64,000 nucleotides of DNA from Murinocardiopsis flavida. GTDB taxonomy: Bacteria; Actinomycetota; Actinomycetes; Streptosporangiales; Streptosporangiaceae. Shown here piece after piece: positions 57,209-64,000 of the stretch. Position numbers and translations under genes: made by a program. Where the stretch lies: positions 1 to 64,000 of the forward strand of contig NZ_PYGA01000012.1 of the NCBI RefSeq assembly GCF_003014485.1. The letters are read 5' to 3'. The notes beneath the pieces were generated by a model. That model was given only the letters and a program-made list of their open reading frames with translations. It did no database searches and was not told the DNA's origin. Numbering within the stretch: the stretch's first letter is position 1; each line of letters starts with the position of its first letter.

Positions 57209-58456
57209 TCACGGTGTTGCCCAGGACACGATGAGGCGGTGGGCGCCGCGCTCCAGCACGAAGCGGCCCGGCGCCGCGGCCGGGACTTGGGCGGTGGCGG
57301 GGTAGAGCGCGAAGGTGATCTCCTGGTCCCGACGGCGCTGCCACTGCTGGATGAGCGCGGCCATCTCCTCGGCCAGGGCGTGGCCGGCCTGCGCGTGGCC
57401 GATCACCCCGACCTCGCGGCCCGGGGCCCCGGGTGCCGGGCGCGTCGTCATGTAGGCCAGCCCTCGGCCGCTGGTCGGCACACCGGCCATGTCGCCCCAC
57501 CGCAAGCCCGGGGCGACCAGGCCCTCCTCGACGGCCCGGCGCTGGACGGGCATGCGGGACACCGGGTTGTCGAGGCTCAGGGCGAGCCACATCCACATCG
57601 GCTCGAAGGACTGCCCGGTGCCGAACTCCACGCCGGTCCATACCGTCGCCGCGGGTTCCTCCAGCACGCCGCGGACCTGGGCGTTCTCGATGCGCTGGTC
57701 CTGGTTGATGTGCAGGTGCACGGTGTTGTGGCCGGTGATGTCCAGTCGCCTGCGCGGGTCGTCGCCGATGCTGTTGCGTAGCGGCATGAAGGTGCACATC
57801 CGGCTGTCGACCCCGCGCCAGTGCTCGCCCTCGGCCTCGAAGGCGATGGAGCGGTGGGCGTCTCCGGCGATGCGGACGGGGGCCACGAGCCGCCCGCCGG
57901 GTGCCAGCTGCTCCAGCCAGGCCACAGGCAGGTGGTGGGCGCCGACCGTGGCGATGATGCGGTCGTAGGGGGCGCCGGGCGGGTGCCCCAGGGCGCCGTC
58001 GCCCAGGATGGTCTCGACGTTGGCGACGCCGGTTTCGGCAAGGCGGGCGCGGGCGCCGGCGAGGAGTTCGTCGTCGACGTCGACCGTGATCACCTGTCCT
58101 CGATCGCCCACGAGGCGGCCGAGGAGGGCGGCGTTGTAGCCGGTGCCCGCGCCGAGTTCGAGGATGCGCTGGGCGGGGCGGGCCTCAAGCTGCTCCAACT
58201 GGAGGGCGACGATGCTGGGCTGGGAGGCGCAGCTGAGCGCGGTACCGTCCGCGGCGTGCTTGATCGCGACCGTGTCGTTGGCGTAGGCGTCCTCAAGACC
58301 GGTGTCCGGGAGGAAGAGGTGGCGGGCCACGGTGTGCAGGGCCTCCTCGACAGCCGGTGTGCGGGTGTGGCCGCCGTCGCGGAGCTGGTCGGCCAGGGCG
58401 GTGCGCAGCTGGGCCGCGCTCGCGTGCTGGGCGGGTGCGGCGGGATTCTCGGGCAC
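57209..58456 (-). CDS. fxlM: FxLD-system protein methyltransferase (PIMT-like)
   Basis: A 415-residue protein of the protein-L-isoaspartate O-methyltransferase fold: SAM motif ILELGAGTGYNAALLG near residues 97-112, ITVDVDDELLAGARARLA, and the post-motif YDRIIATVGAHHLPVAWL. The C-terminal 190 residues are those of FxLD-type RiPP methyltransferases (VWTGVEFGTGQSFEPMWMWL). In lanthipeptide relatives such enzymes methylate Asp/isoAsp to form an imide or isoAsp. GTG 58456 follows GAGGGA. It heads the downstream half of the RiPP cluster together with the ABC transporter. I see no precursor peptide nearby. Confidence 0.85.
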   Translation of the reverse strand: MPENPAAPAQHASAAQLRTALADQLRDGGHTRTPAVEEALHTVARHLFLPDTGLEDAYANDTVAIKHAADGTALSCASQPSIVALQLEQLEARPAQRILELGAGTGYNAALLGRLVGDRGQVITVDVDDELLAGARARLAETGVANVETILGDGALGHPPGAPYDRIIATVGAHHLPVAWLEQLAPGGRLVAPVRIAGDAHRSIAFEAEGEHWRGVDSRMCTFMPLRNSIGDDPRRRLDITGHNTVHLHINQDQRIENAQVRGVLEEPAATVWTGVEFGTGQSFEPMWMWLALSLDNPVSRMPVQRRAVEEGLVAPGLRWGDMAGVPTSGRGLAYMTTRPAPGAPGREVGVIGHAQAGHALAEEMAALIQQWQRRRDQEITFALYPATAQVPAAAPGRFVLERGAHRLIVSWATP

Positions 58457-58520
58457 GACGGGGTCCCTCTCGTGATGGTCGATCGGTGCGGGGCTCGCTG
58501 GACAGGACCGCGGTCAGGGG

Positions 58521-60503
58521 TCAATGGGTGAGGCCCGGCGTCTTTTCCGCCAACGGACTGCTCACCGCGGTGTCCGATCCGGTGTCGTGTGTCAGGGGCG
58601 CGCCCTCTTCGTAGGCCTGGGCCTGCATGCGGAACAGTTCGGCGTACAGCCCCCCGCACGCCATCAGGTTCTCGTGGTCGCCGTGCTCGACGACGCGGCC
58701 CTTCTCCAGTACGTAGATCCGGTCGGCCATGCGCACCGAGGCGAGCCGGTGGGTGATCAGCAGGACCGTGCGCCCCTGGGCGTGCGCGTGCAGGCTCTCG
58801 AACAACCGCTTCTCCGCACGCGCGTCCAAGGCGGAGGTGGGCTCATCCGCGATCAGCAGATCGGCGTCGCGGTACAGGCCGCGCGCCGAGGCGATGCGCT
58901 GCCATTGGCCGCCGGACAGGTCCGCTCCGTCGACGAAGCGCTTGTCCAGCATGGTGTCCCACCCATAGGCGAGGCCGGTAACGACCTCGTCGGCGCCGCT
59001 GAGCCGGGCCGCCTCTTCCAGGCGGGTGCCGTCGGCTTCGGCGGACATGGTGATGTTGCGCTGGGCTGAGAGGGGCCACTGGGTGTACTCCTGGTTGATC
59101 AGTCCGATGCGGCCGCGCAGCGCGTCGGGGTCCATCCCGGCGATGTCGGTCCCGTTCCAGGTGATCGACCCGGACTGCGGGGTGTAGAGCCCGGCGATGA
59201 GCCGGGCCAGGGTCGACTTGCCGGACCCGTTCTCCCCCACCAGCGCCACCACCTCGCCCCGGGTGATGTCGATGTCGACGCCGTCGAGGGCGGGGGTCTG
59301 CTCGCCCGGGTAGGCGAACACCACACCGCGGGCCCGCACCGCGGCGAGCCGTGCGGTCTCCCGCGCCGTCGGGGCGTCGGGCAGCCGTTGCGCGGCCCGG
59401 CGCGAGAACTCCAGGAAGTCGGAGAAGTACAGTCCGGACTCATAGGTCGCCGACAGGGAGAACAGCAGGGTCGACAGCGAGGACTGCGCGGTGCGGATCG
59501 CGAAGACCGCGGTCCCCGCCACCGCCAGCGGCATCGCACCGGCGACCAGCAGGGCCCCCAGCGCCGCATACGTCACGGCGGTGGCCACGCCTCCGGCCCC
59601 TTCTCCGAGCAGGCGGATCACCGTCTGGCGGCGCGCTACCGCGAGCATCGCCGCGCGTTCGATGTCGGAGATGCGGGTGTACTCGTCGATGAGGAAACCG
59701 CGCATGGTGAACGCCCGCAGCTCGGCGGCCGAATCGCGGGAGGCGAGCATGTCGCCCAGGGCCCACTTGCGGCGCCGGCCCGGGGTGAGGTCGCGGATCC
59801 GCTCATAGCGCATGCGCGCGGCCCGGGCCGCGGCCCACCCGTCGGGGATCACGGTGAGCGCCAGCAGGGGCAGCAGGACCGGGTGCAGCACGGCCAGCAC
59901 TCCGGCGGCGGCGGTGATGCTGACCATGCTGGTGAGGACGTCGACCGCGGAGGTGATGACCTGGGCCGCCTCGTACTGGCCGCGGTCGCGCGCCCGGTAC
60001 ATCGTGTCGTTGAACTCGGAGTCGTCGAAAGCTTCTAGCCCGATCCGGCTGGTGAGGTCGAACAGGTGCAGTTCGGTGAGGCGCTCGACCTGGGGGCGCA
60101 GCCGGGCCTGGGCCCACCCCGCCCCGGCCTGGAGCAGCGCCCGCGCGGCGTAGGCGCCGGCGACCAGCGCCAGAGAGGGCAGCGCCGCCCGGACGCGCTC
60201 CGGCGTCGGTCCGCCGGTGAACAGCGGCTCCAGGACCCCGGTGACGGCGAACAGGCCCACCGCGGTGAACACCCCGGCAGCCAAGTTCAGGCCGATGGTC
60301 GCGGCGGTGTCCGTGCGGTCGGCCCGCCATGCCCAGGTCCAGGCGAGGCCGATCAGGCGGGGCAGCCGGGTCGACATGTGCCAGATCGACGTCGCGGCGA
60401 GTTCGTCGAGGTAGGGCGCGTACTTCGACGCCGCCATCTGCTCATTGGGGGCGGGGTCGGGTGGGCGCGGGGCGGGTTTTCGCTTCCTGCGGGGCAGGCG
60501 CAT
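58521..60503 (-). CDS. ABC transporter, fused permease and ATPase
   Basis: A 660-residue half-transporter of the ABC exporter type. There are six membrane helices in residues 55-350 (e.g. AATIGLNLAAGVFTAVGLFA, LPSLALVAGAYAARAL). The nucleotide-binding domain has Walker A GENGSGKST at 423-431, signature LSGGQWQ at 529-535, Walker B LLIADEP at 549-555 and H-loop ITHRLA. Transporters of this form export RiPPs or lipids. GGGAGTCAC precedes ATG 60503. Its position between the FxlM and Lant_dehydr_C genes fits export of the peptide product. Confidence 0.92.
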   Translation of the reverse strand: MRLPRRKRKPAPRPPDPAPNEQMAASKYAPYLDELAATSIWHMSTRLPRLIGLAWTWAWRADRTDTAATIGLNLAAGVFTAVGLFAVTGVLEPLFTGGPTPERVRAALPSLALVAGAYAARALLQAGAGWAQARLRPQVERLTELHLFDLTSRIGLEAFDDSEFNDTMYRARDRGQYEAAQVITSAVDVLTSMVSITAAAGVLAVLHPVLLPLLALTVIPDGWAAARAARMRYERIRDLTPGRRRKWALGDMLASRDSAAELRAFTMRGFLIDEYTRISDIERAAMLAVARRQTVIRLLGEGAGGVATAVTYAALGALLVAGAMPLAVAGTAVFAIRTAQSSLSTLLFSLSATYESGLYFSDFLEFSRRAAQRLPDAPTARETARLAAVRARGVVFAYPGEQTPALDGVDIDITRGEVVALVGENGSGKSTLARLIAGLYTPQSGSITWNGTDIAGMDPDALRGRIGLINQEYTQWPLSAQRNITMSAEADGTRLEEAARLSGADEVVTGLAYGWDTMLDKRFVDGADLSGGQWQRIASARGLYRDADLLIADEPTSALDARAEKRLFESLHAHAQGRTVLLITHRLASVRMADRIYVLEKGRVVEHGDHENLMACGGLYAELFRMQAQAYEEGAPLTHDTGSDTAVSSPLAEKTPGLTH

Positions 60504-60809
60504 GTGACTCCCATCAGGAGAAAGGTGGAGGGCAGGACTGCCACGATGACCGGCCGCCCCCGGGACGCGCCAGCCGCTTTCGGCGCAACCCGGGTATCGG
60601 ACAGGCGTTCGATCACCATCTGCCATTCGGTCCGGGGACGACACCCCGGGCGGTGCGCGGCGCCGACCGCGGTCAGAGGCGGTGGAGCCGGGATTCGGCC
60701 ATGGCGGATCAGTACCGGATGTGGTCTCCGCCGGTGCGACCCCTGTCGGGTGTGCTGTTGGGCGCGTGTGCGCGGTCGAGCCGTGGGCCCGCGAAATCGT
60801 CTTGTGGGC

Positions 60810-61460
60810 TCACAGGAATGGCGGTGTTGGCGGCCGGACCAGACCGGTGTGCCGTGTCGGGCTGCCGTCCTGCGTCATCGCCCGGATGGCGTCGGTCTCC
60901 TCGACCGCACCGGTTCCGGGCAGCCACTGCGGGGCCGGGATCCGGGGCCATTGGACCGGCCCCGGCGGGGTGGGGGTCCGCGGATTCCGCAGGTCCGCAT
61001 CCGGTGCGTGGTAGAGGCAGTGGCGGGGGGCGCACACGCTCGCCATGTACCACGTCGCGATCTCGTCGGCACCGCTGAGTTGGCGGTCGAGGATCGCGAG
61101 CAGGACCGCGGGGGCGTCGTCCAGCCGTGTGACCGCGCACATGTAGGAGCCGTCCGGGGCGTTGCCGATGATGTCCTTGCGGTATCCGCTCGCCCGGGCC
61201 CGGGCGTTGGCGTGGTTGAACACGGCGGCGACGTCGGATGCGCTTCCGGGGGATCGCCGGTCCCCGATGGTCCACGGGTCGTCGGAGAGCCGAACCCATT
61301 TCCGTCCCTCGCGTGCGGCTGAGATCCTGCCGCCGCTGATACCCGCCCATTCGGTGACCATTGCGTGAAGCACATCGATCGTTGACCGGCCGTCGGGAAG
61401 CGCCGATTGGTCGCTGGGGACGAGTTTCGCGATGTTCGAACGCGGAAGGACGTCATCCAC
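60810..61460 (-). CDS. Hypothetical protein in the RiPP cluster
   Basis: A 216-residue protein starting VDDVLPRSNIAKLVPSDQSA. It contains TIDVLHAMVTEWAGISGGRI, VFNHANARARASGYRKDIIG and a C-terminal Pro-rich tail (PGPVQWPRIPAPQW). There are no signal or membrane segments. GTG 61460 has GGTAGG before it. It lies between the transporter and the Lant_dehydr_C gene, so it may belong to the RiPP pathway, perhaps as a tailoring or recognition protein. No family is recognised. Confidence 0.6.
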   Translation of the reverse strand: MDDVLPRSNIAKLVPSDQSALPDGRSTIDVLHAMVTEWAGISGGRISAAREGRKWVRLSDDPWTIGDRRSPGSASDVAAVFNHANARARASGYRKDIIGNAPDGSYMCAVTRLDDAPAVLLAILDRQLSGADEIATWYMASVCAPRHCLYHAPDADLRNPRTPTPPGPVQWPRIPAPQWLPGTGAVEETDAIRAMTQDGSPTRHTGLVRPPTPPFL

Positions 61461-61547
61461 GTTGTTACCTACCTTTCCTTGTGTGCTCGATCCGGGAGGC
61501 GAGGCTGGGGTCGCCGCAGATCAGTGCCGACTCCGGGACGCCGCAGA

Positions 61548-62396
61548 CTAGAGGGGTGATGCGGCGCTTTCGGTGAGGCGTCGCGTGATCGCCTGAGCCG
61601 GGAGTTTCGCGCGATCGGTCGAGGCGGTGTCGAAGACGGCTTCTTTCGCTGCCCGCGCGAGTCGGGCTTGTGTAGCCGCCGGCAGCCCCAGCCGGTTCCA
61701 GTGGAAGATGACGTGCAGTGCGATGATCGCGCGGATCCCCCGATCGAGCAGGCCGCCTTCGCGTAGGGATCGGAGTGTTTCGCCGGCTCCTTTGAACGCG
61801 GCGAGCCATTCGTCGCCGATGAGGTCGGCACGGGCCTCGCCGAGGAGGAGATGGCGGATGTCGCCGGTGAAGGTTCTCCACACCGGTGGGTCGGGGCTTG
61901 TGCCGGTCGGATCAGGGCGCTGTTCGGCGACCTTGGCCCAGACGTCGCCCTGTTCGTTGAAGTCCAGTCCTGCCGCCCGCATGAGCGCTGTGCACAGGAC
62001 GAGTGATCGTTCCCGGCGATCGTCGGTGGCGTCGTTGCTGAGGAAGGCGATCAGGTGGCGGCTGTCGTGGTGGAACAGGGCGTGCGCGGCGTCCATACCC
62101 GCAGTCCCGCCGAAGGCGTGGACCTCTGGTTCGTAGATGTCGCCGTGCCAGTCGAAGCCGTCGGTAAGCAAGGGGAATAGGGGGTCAGCGCCCGTGGTCG
62201 GATCGTGGTCGGCGCCGTCGGCGATCCGGTAGCGGATCCGCCAGGGCCCCTTGCGGATGAAGAACCAGGAGGCGACCAGGCGCTCGGCGTCAGCGGTGGC
62301 GAAGGCACGGGCAAGGTGGTCGACGGCGTGGTGCTCCCGCTGCTGCCGGTCGAAGCCGGGATAGGTGATGTTCACCTGTGTCCAGGGTGTGCGCAT
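61548..62396 (-). CDS. Thiopeptide-type bacteriocin biosynthesis protein (Lant_dehydr_C domain)
   Basis: A 282-residue protein with the Lant_dehydr_C/SpaB_C pattern: WTQVNITYPGFDRQQREHHA at the start, SWFFIRKGPWRIRYRI near residue 44, FGGTAGMDAAHALFHHDSRH and FHWNRLGLPAATQARLAR near the end. These small stand-alone proteins do the glutamate-elimination step of dehydration in RiPP pathways. ATG 62396 is preceded by an exact copy of the leader found at 19464-19533, ending next to AAAGGTAGGG. The IS110 element begins just beyond this leader. Confidence 0.85.
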   Translation of the reverse strand: MRTPWTQVNITYPGFDRQQREHHAVDHLARAFATADAERLVASWFFIRKGPWRIRYRIADGADHDPTTGADPLFPLLTDGFDWHGDIYEPEVHAFGGTAGMDAAHALFHHDSRHLIAFLSNDATDDRRERSLVLCTALMRAAGLDFNEQGDVWAKVAEQRPDPTGTSPDPPVWRTFTGDIRHLLLGEARADLIGDEWLAAFKGAGETLRSLREGGLLDRGIRAIIALHVIFHWNRLGLPAATQARLARAAKEAVFDTASTDRAKLPAQAITRRLTESAASPL

Positions 62397-62407
62397 GGTG
62401 GTCCCTA

Positions 62408-62476
62408 CCTTTCTCTTGGGAGTTCGTTCCTGACCGTCCGTAGGGTCGGGAGAACCCCAGGAGCGCCAGGTATGGC
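62408..62476 (-). repeat. Dispersed 70-bp leader repeat, copy B
   Basis: It directly precedes the Lant_dehydr_C gene and equals copy A at 19464-19533 apart from a four-to-five-base block and one-base length difference. On the minus strand it also carries a 25-codon open frame from ATG 62482 ending TAG 62405, with the shared peptide LPTLRTVRNELPRER. Confidence 0.85.
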
Positions 62477-62638
62477 TGTCATGGTGTTGTCACCTGGGTG
62501 GCTGGAAAGGATTGGCCGCCTGGCGCTCCACGACGACCCGACCGCTGATTGGGATACGCGAACAGATCGCTGTGTAGGGACACGACGGTGCGGTCGTCGT
62601 CTGGGACTCCCATGTGGACTATGACGACGGAGGAGCCG
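62477..62638 (+). ncRNA. Candidate IS110 bridge-RNA region (left non-coding end)
   Basis: The stretch between the leader repeat and the transposase start has no gene. In IS110-family elements this end is transcribed into a bridge RNA that pairs with target and donor DNA. Several short inverted segments are visible (GACGACGG / CGTCGTC near 62581-62640). The exact ends and fold cannot be set from sequence alone. Confidence 0.35.
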
Positions 62639-63838
62639 ATGCCCCAGCTCTGGGCCGGTGTGGACGCGGGCAAGACCCACCACCACTGCACGGTGATCGA
62701 CACCGACGGCAAGCGGCTGCTGTCGAAGAAGGTCGCCAATGACGAGGGCGAGATCCTCGATCTGATCGCCGAGGTCAACACCCTGGGCGAGGGCGCACGG
62801 TGGGCGATCGACCTCAACAGCGGGGGCGGCGCCCTGCTCATCACCGTGCTGCTCGACCACGGCCAGGACCTCGTCTACATCCCGGGCCGGACCGTGCACC
62901 ACGCCTCCGGGGCCTACCGGGGCGACGGCAAGACCGATGCCAAGGACGCCTTCGTCATCGCCGACCAGGCGAGGATGCGCCGCGACCTGCACCCGATCGC
63001 GTCCTTCGACGAGATCGCCGCGGACCTGCGCATCCTCACCGCCCGGCGCACCGACCTGGCCTGTGACCGCACCCGGGCCATCAACCGGCTGCGCGACCAG
63101 CTCCTGGGCTACTTCCCCGCCCTGGAACGCGCCTTCGACTACAGCGCCTCCAAGGCGGCTCTGGTGCTGTTGACCGGCTACCGGACCCCCCGCGCACTGC
63201 GCAGGATGGGCAGGGACCGCCTGGAAACCTGGTTGCGTTCGCGTAAGGTCCGCAACGCCGCTCACGTCGCTGAGGCCGCGATCGAGGCCGCCCAGGCCCA
63301 GCGCACCACCGTGAGGGGCGAGAAAGCCGCCGCCGCGGTGGTCGAGCGCCTGGCCAAGGAGGTGATCGCCCTCGACGCCGAACTCGCCGAGGCCGACGCG
63401 GCCATCGAGGGCCGGTTTCGCGAGCACCGACACGCTGGGGTGATCACAAGCCTGCCCGGCATCGGCACCCTGCTGGGTGCGGAGTTCATCGCCGCCACCG
63501 GCGGTGACATGGCCGCGTTCGGCAGTGCGGACCGGCTGGCCGGCGTCGCGGGGGTCGCACCCGTGCCTCGGGATTCGGGCAGGATCAGCGGCAACTTGCG
63601 CCGGCCCAAGCACTACAGCCGTCGTCTGCTGCGGGTGTTCTACATGTCCGCGCAGGTCAGCATCCGTTGTTGCCCGGCCTCGAAGGCGTTCTACGAGCGC
63701 AAGCGGGCCGAGGGGAAACGCCATGTCCAAGCCGTGCTCGCGTTGGCCCGTCGCCGGGTGAATGTGCTCTGGGCGATGCTGCGCGAGGAGCGGCCCTACG
63801 CGGCGGTTCCTCCTGCGAAGCTGGCCGCGGTCGCCTGA
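62639..63838 (+). CDS. IS110-family transposase (DEDD type)
   Basis: A 399-residue transposase. The RuvC-like DEDD domain has WAGVDAGKTHHHCTVID at the start, ARWAIDLNSGG, and DGKTDAKDAFVIADQ (the Asp-rich block), followed by a coiled-coil and the C-terminal Tnp20 domain with ITSLPGIGTLLGAEFIAATGG and RLAGVAGVAPVPRDSG, where Ser is the presumed nucleophile. Such enzymes use a bridge RNA for recombination. ATG 62639 follows GGAGGAG perfectly. No inverted repeats mark the ends, as usual for this family. It lies between the Lant_dehydr_C gene and a LanC fragment. Confidence 0.95.
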   Translation: MPQLWAGVDAGKTHHHCTVIDTDGKRLLSKKVANDEGEILDLIAEVNTLGEGARWAIDLNSGGGALLITVLLDHGQDLVYIPGRTVHHASGAYRGDGKTDAKDAFVIADQARMRRDLHPIASFDEIAADLRILTARRTDLACDRTRAINRLRDQLLGYFPALERAFDYSASKAALVLLTGYRTPRALRRMGRDRLETWLRSRKVRNAAHVAEAAIEAAQAQRTTVRGEKAAAAVVERLAKEVIALDAELAEADAAIEGRFREHRHAGVITSLPGIGTLLGAEFIAATGGDMAAFGSADRLAGVAGVAPVPRDSGRISGNLRRPKHYSRRLLRVFYMSAQVSIRCCPASKAFYERKRAEGKRHVQAVLALARRRVNVLWAMLREERPYAAVPPAKLAAVA

Positions 63839-63894
63839 ACCGTTCACGGTCCGTCACCGCTCCGGGTTGACAACCTCATTGGGAATCCTTTCGG

Positions 63895-64000
63895 TCAGCA
63901 GAGCAGAAGGCAGGCGTCCCACGAGGTCTCGGTCCCGGCGGCGGCCAGCGCGGCGCCCGCCGCGCCGGTGAGCAAGCCCGCGGGACCGCCGTCGCTGACG
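63895..64000 (-). CDS. LanC-like cyclase/lanthionine synthetase C, C-terminal end (runs off right edge)
   Basis: The last 106 bases on the minus strand encode SDGGPAGLLTGAAGAALAAA followed by a short end WDACLLLC and a stop at 63895-63897. This matches the final helix pair of LanC-like proteins (LLTGAAG-ALAL----WD-ALLL). It is cut by the window edge, so only 34 residues are seen. It belongs to the RiPP cluster to the left and would form the thioether rings. The IS110 element separates it from the Lant_dehydr_C gene. Confidence 0.65.
   Translation of the reverse strand, partial: VSDGGPAGLLTGAAGAALAAAGTETSWDACLLLC

Noticed and set aside
62405-63847. 480-codon minus-strand frame across the IS110 element
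   Set aside because: It is the antisense shadow of the transposase. Only its last 25 codons, inside the leader repeat, are of interest.
1-64000. CRISPR arrays and rRNA/tRNA genes
   Set aside because: No regularly spaced repeats with unique spacers and no recognisable rRNA or complete tRNA cloverleaf were found on either strand.

Overview
High-GC actinomycete DNA, roughly 70-75% GC by eye. Taxonomic markers are a WhiB regulator, Lsr2, an XRE(DUF5753)/DUF397 pair, DUF2637 and FxLD-type RiPP genes. A Nocardiopsaceae or Streptomyces-like host fits, but no rRNA, tRNA or housekeeping gene is present to settle it. Nearly everything from 1 to 46 kb lies on the minus strand and looks accessory: hypothetical proteins each with its own strong ribosome binding site, DNA methyltransferases, transposons and frameshifted genes. 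No replication, partition or integrase gene is visible.

Left part (0-17 kb). From right to left on the minus strand, a Flp-pilin-like N-terminus fused to a HINT domain and a papain-like toxin domain is followed by a candidate immunity gene, lsr2 and a lipoprotein cut by the edge. A small plus-strand pair encodes an RsbW-like ATP-binding protein and a partner. Next is a coupled minus-strand operon: two amino-methyltransferase-like genes (one degenerate), a C5-cytosine methyltransferase, a small protein, DUF2637, WhiB and an excisionase-like HTH protein. A complete IS3-family element (9.86-11.13 kb) follows, then a LacI-type regulator divergent from a DapA-family aldolase and an Nramp-fold transporter that lacks the usual metal ligands. 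A 62-bp near-perfect palindrome closes this block.

Middle part (15-33 kb). This is a long minus-strand run of small proteins. It opens, in genome order, with an array of eight winged-helix modules spread over four overlapping reading frames, apparently one gene broken by single-base frameshifts. Winged-helix proteins of the same style recur up to 27 kb, including one fused to a MoxR-type AAA ATPase that sits beside a zincin-like/VWA protein. Several of the small hypotheticals are local paralogues. The run is headed by a 1.2-kb AT-richer non-coding region (32.7-34.0 kb).

Tad pilus locus (34-44 kb). A tightly overlapping operon runs lipoprotein, secreted protein, CpaB, CpaE/TadZ, TadA, TadB, TadC, a small pilin-like protein, two TadE-like proteins, a TadG-like protein, and a membrane OmpA-BTAD regulator. 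No prepilin peptidase is seen, and no free Flp pilin with the E5-Y6 signature. The only E5-Y6 signature in the window is on the toxin at 2.9 kb.

Right part (45-64 kb). An aminotransferase-III relic has an in-frame amber stop and lacks the PLP lysine. A WhiJ-like trio follows (ATP-binding protein divergent from XRE and DUF397), then a glycosyltransferase, an FkbM methyltransferase, a prenyl-diphosphate-synthase-like gene and two tandem HisRS-like genes. A PP2C-like phosphatase and a DUF6087-like protein lead into an FxLD-type RiPP cluster: FxlM methyltransferase, ABC transporter, a hypothetical, a Lant_dehydr_C protein and a partial LanC at the right edge. An IS110-family element sits between the last two. 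A 70-bp leader occurs almost identically upstream of the genes starting at 19452 and 62396.
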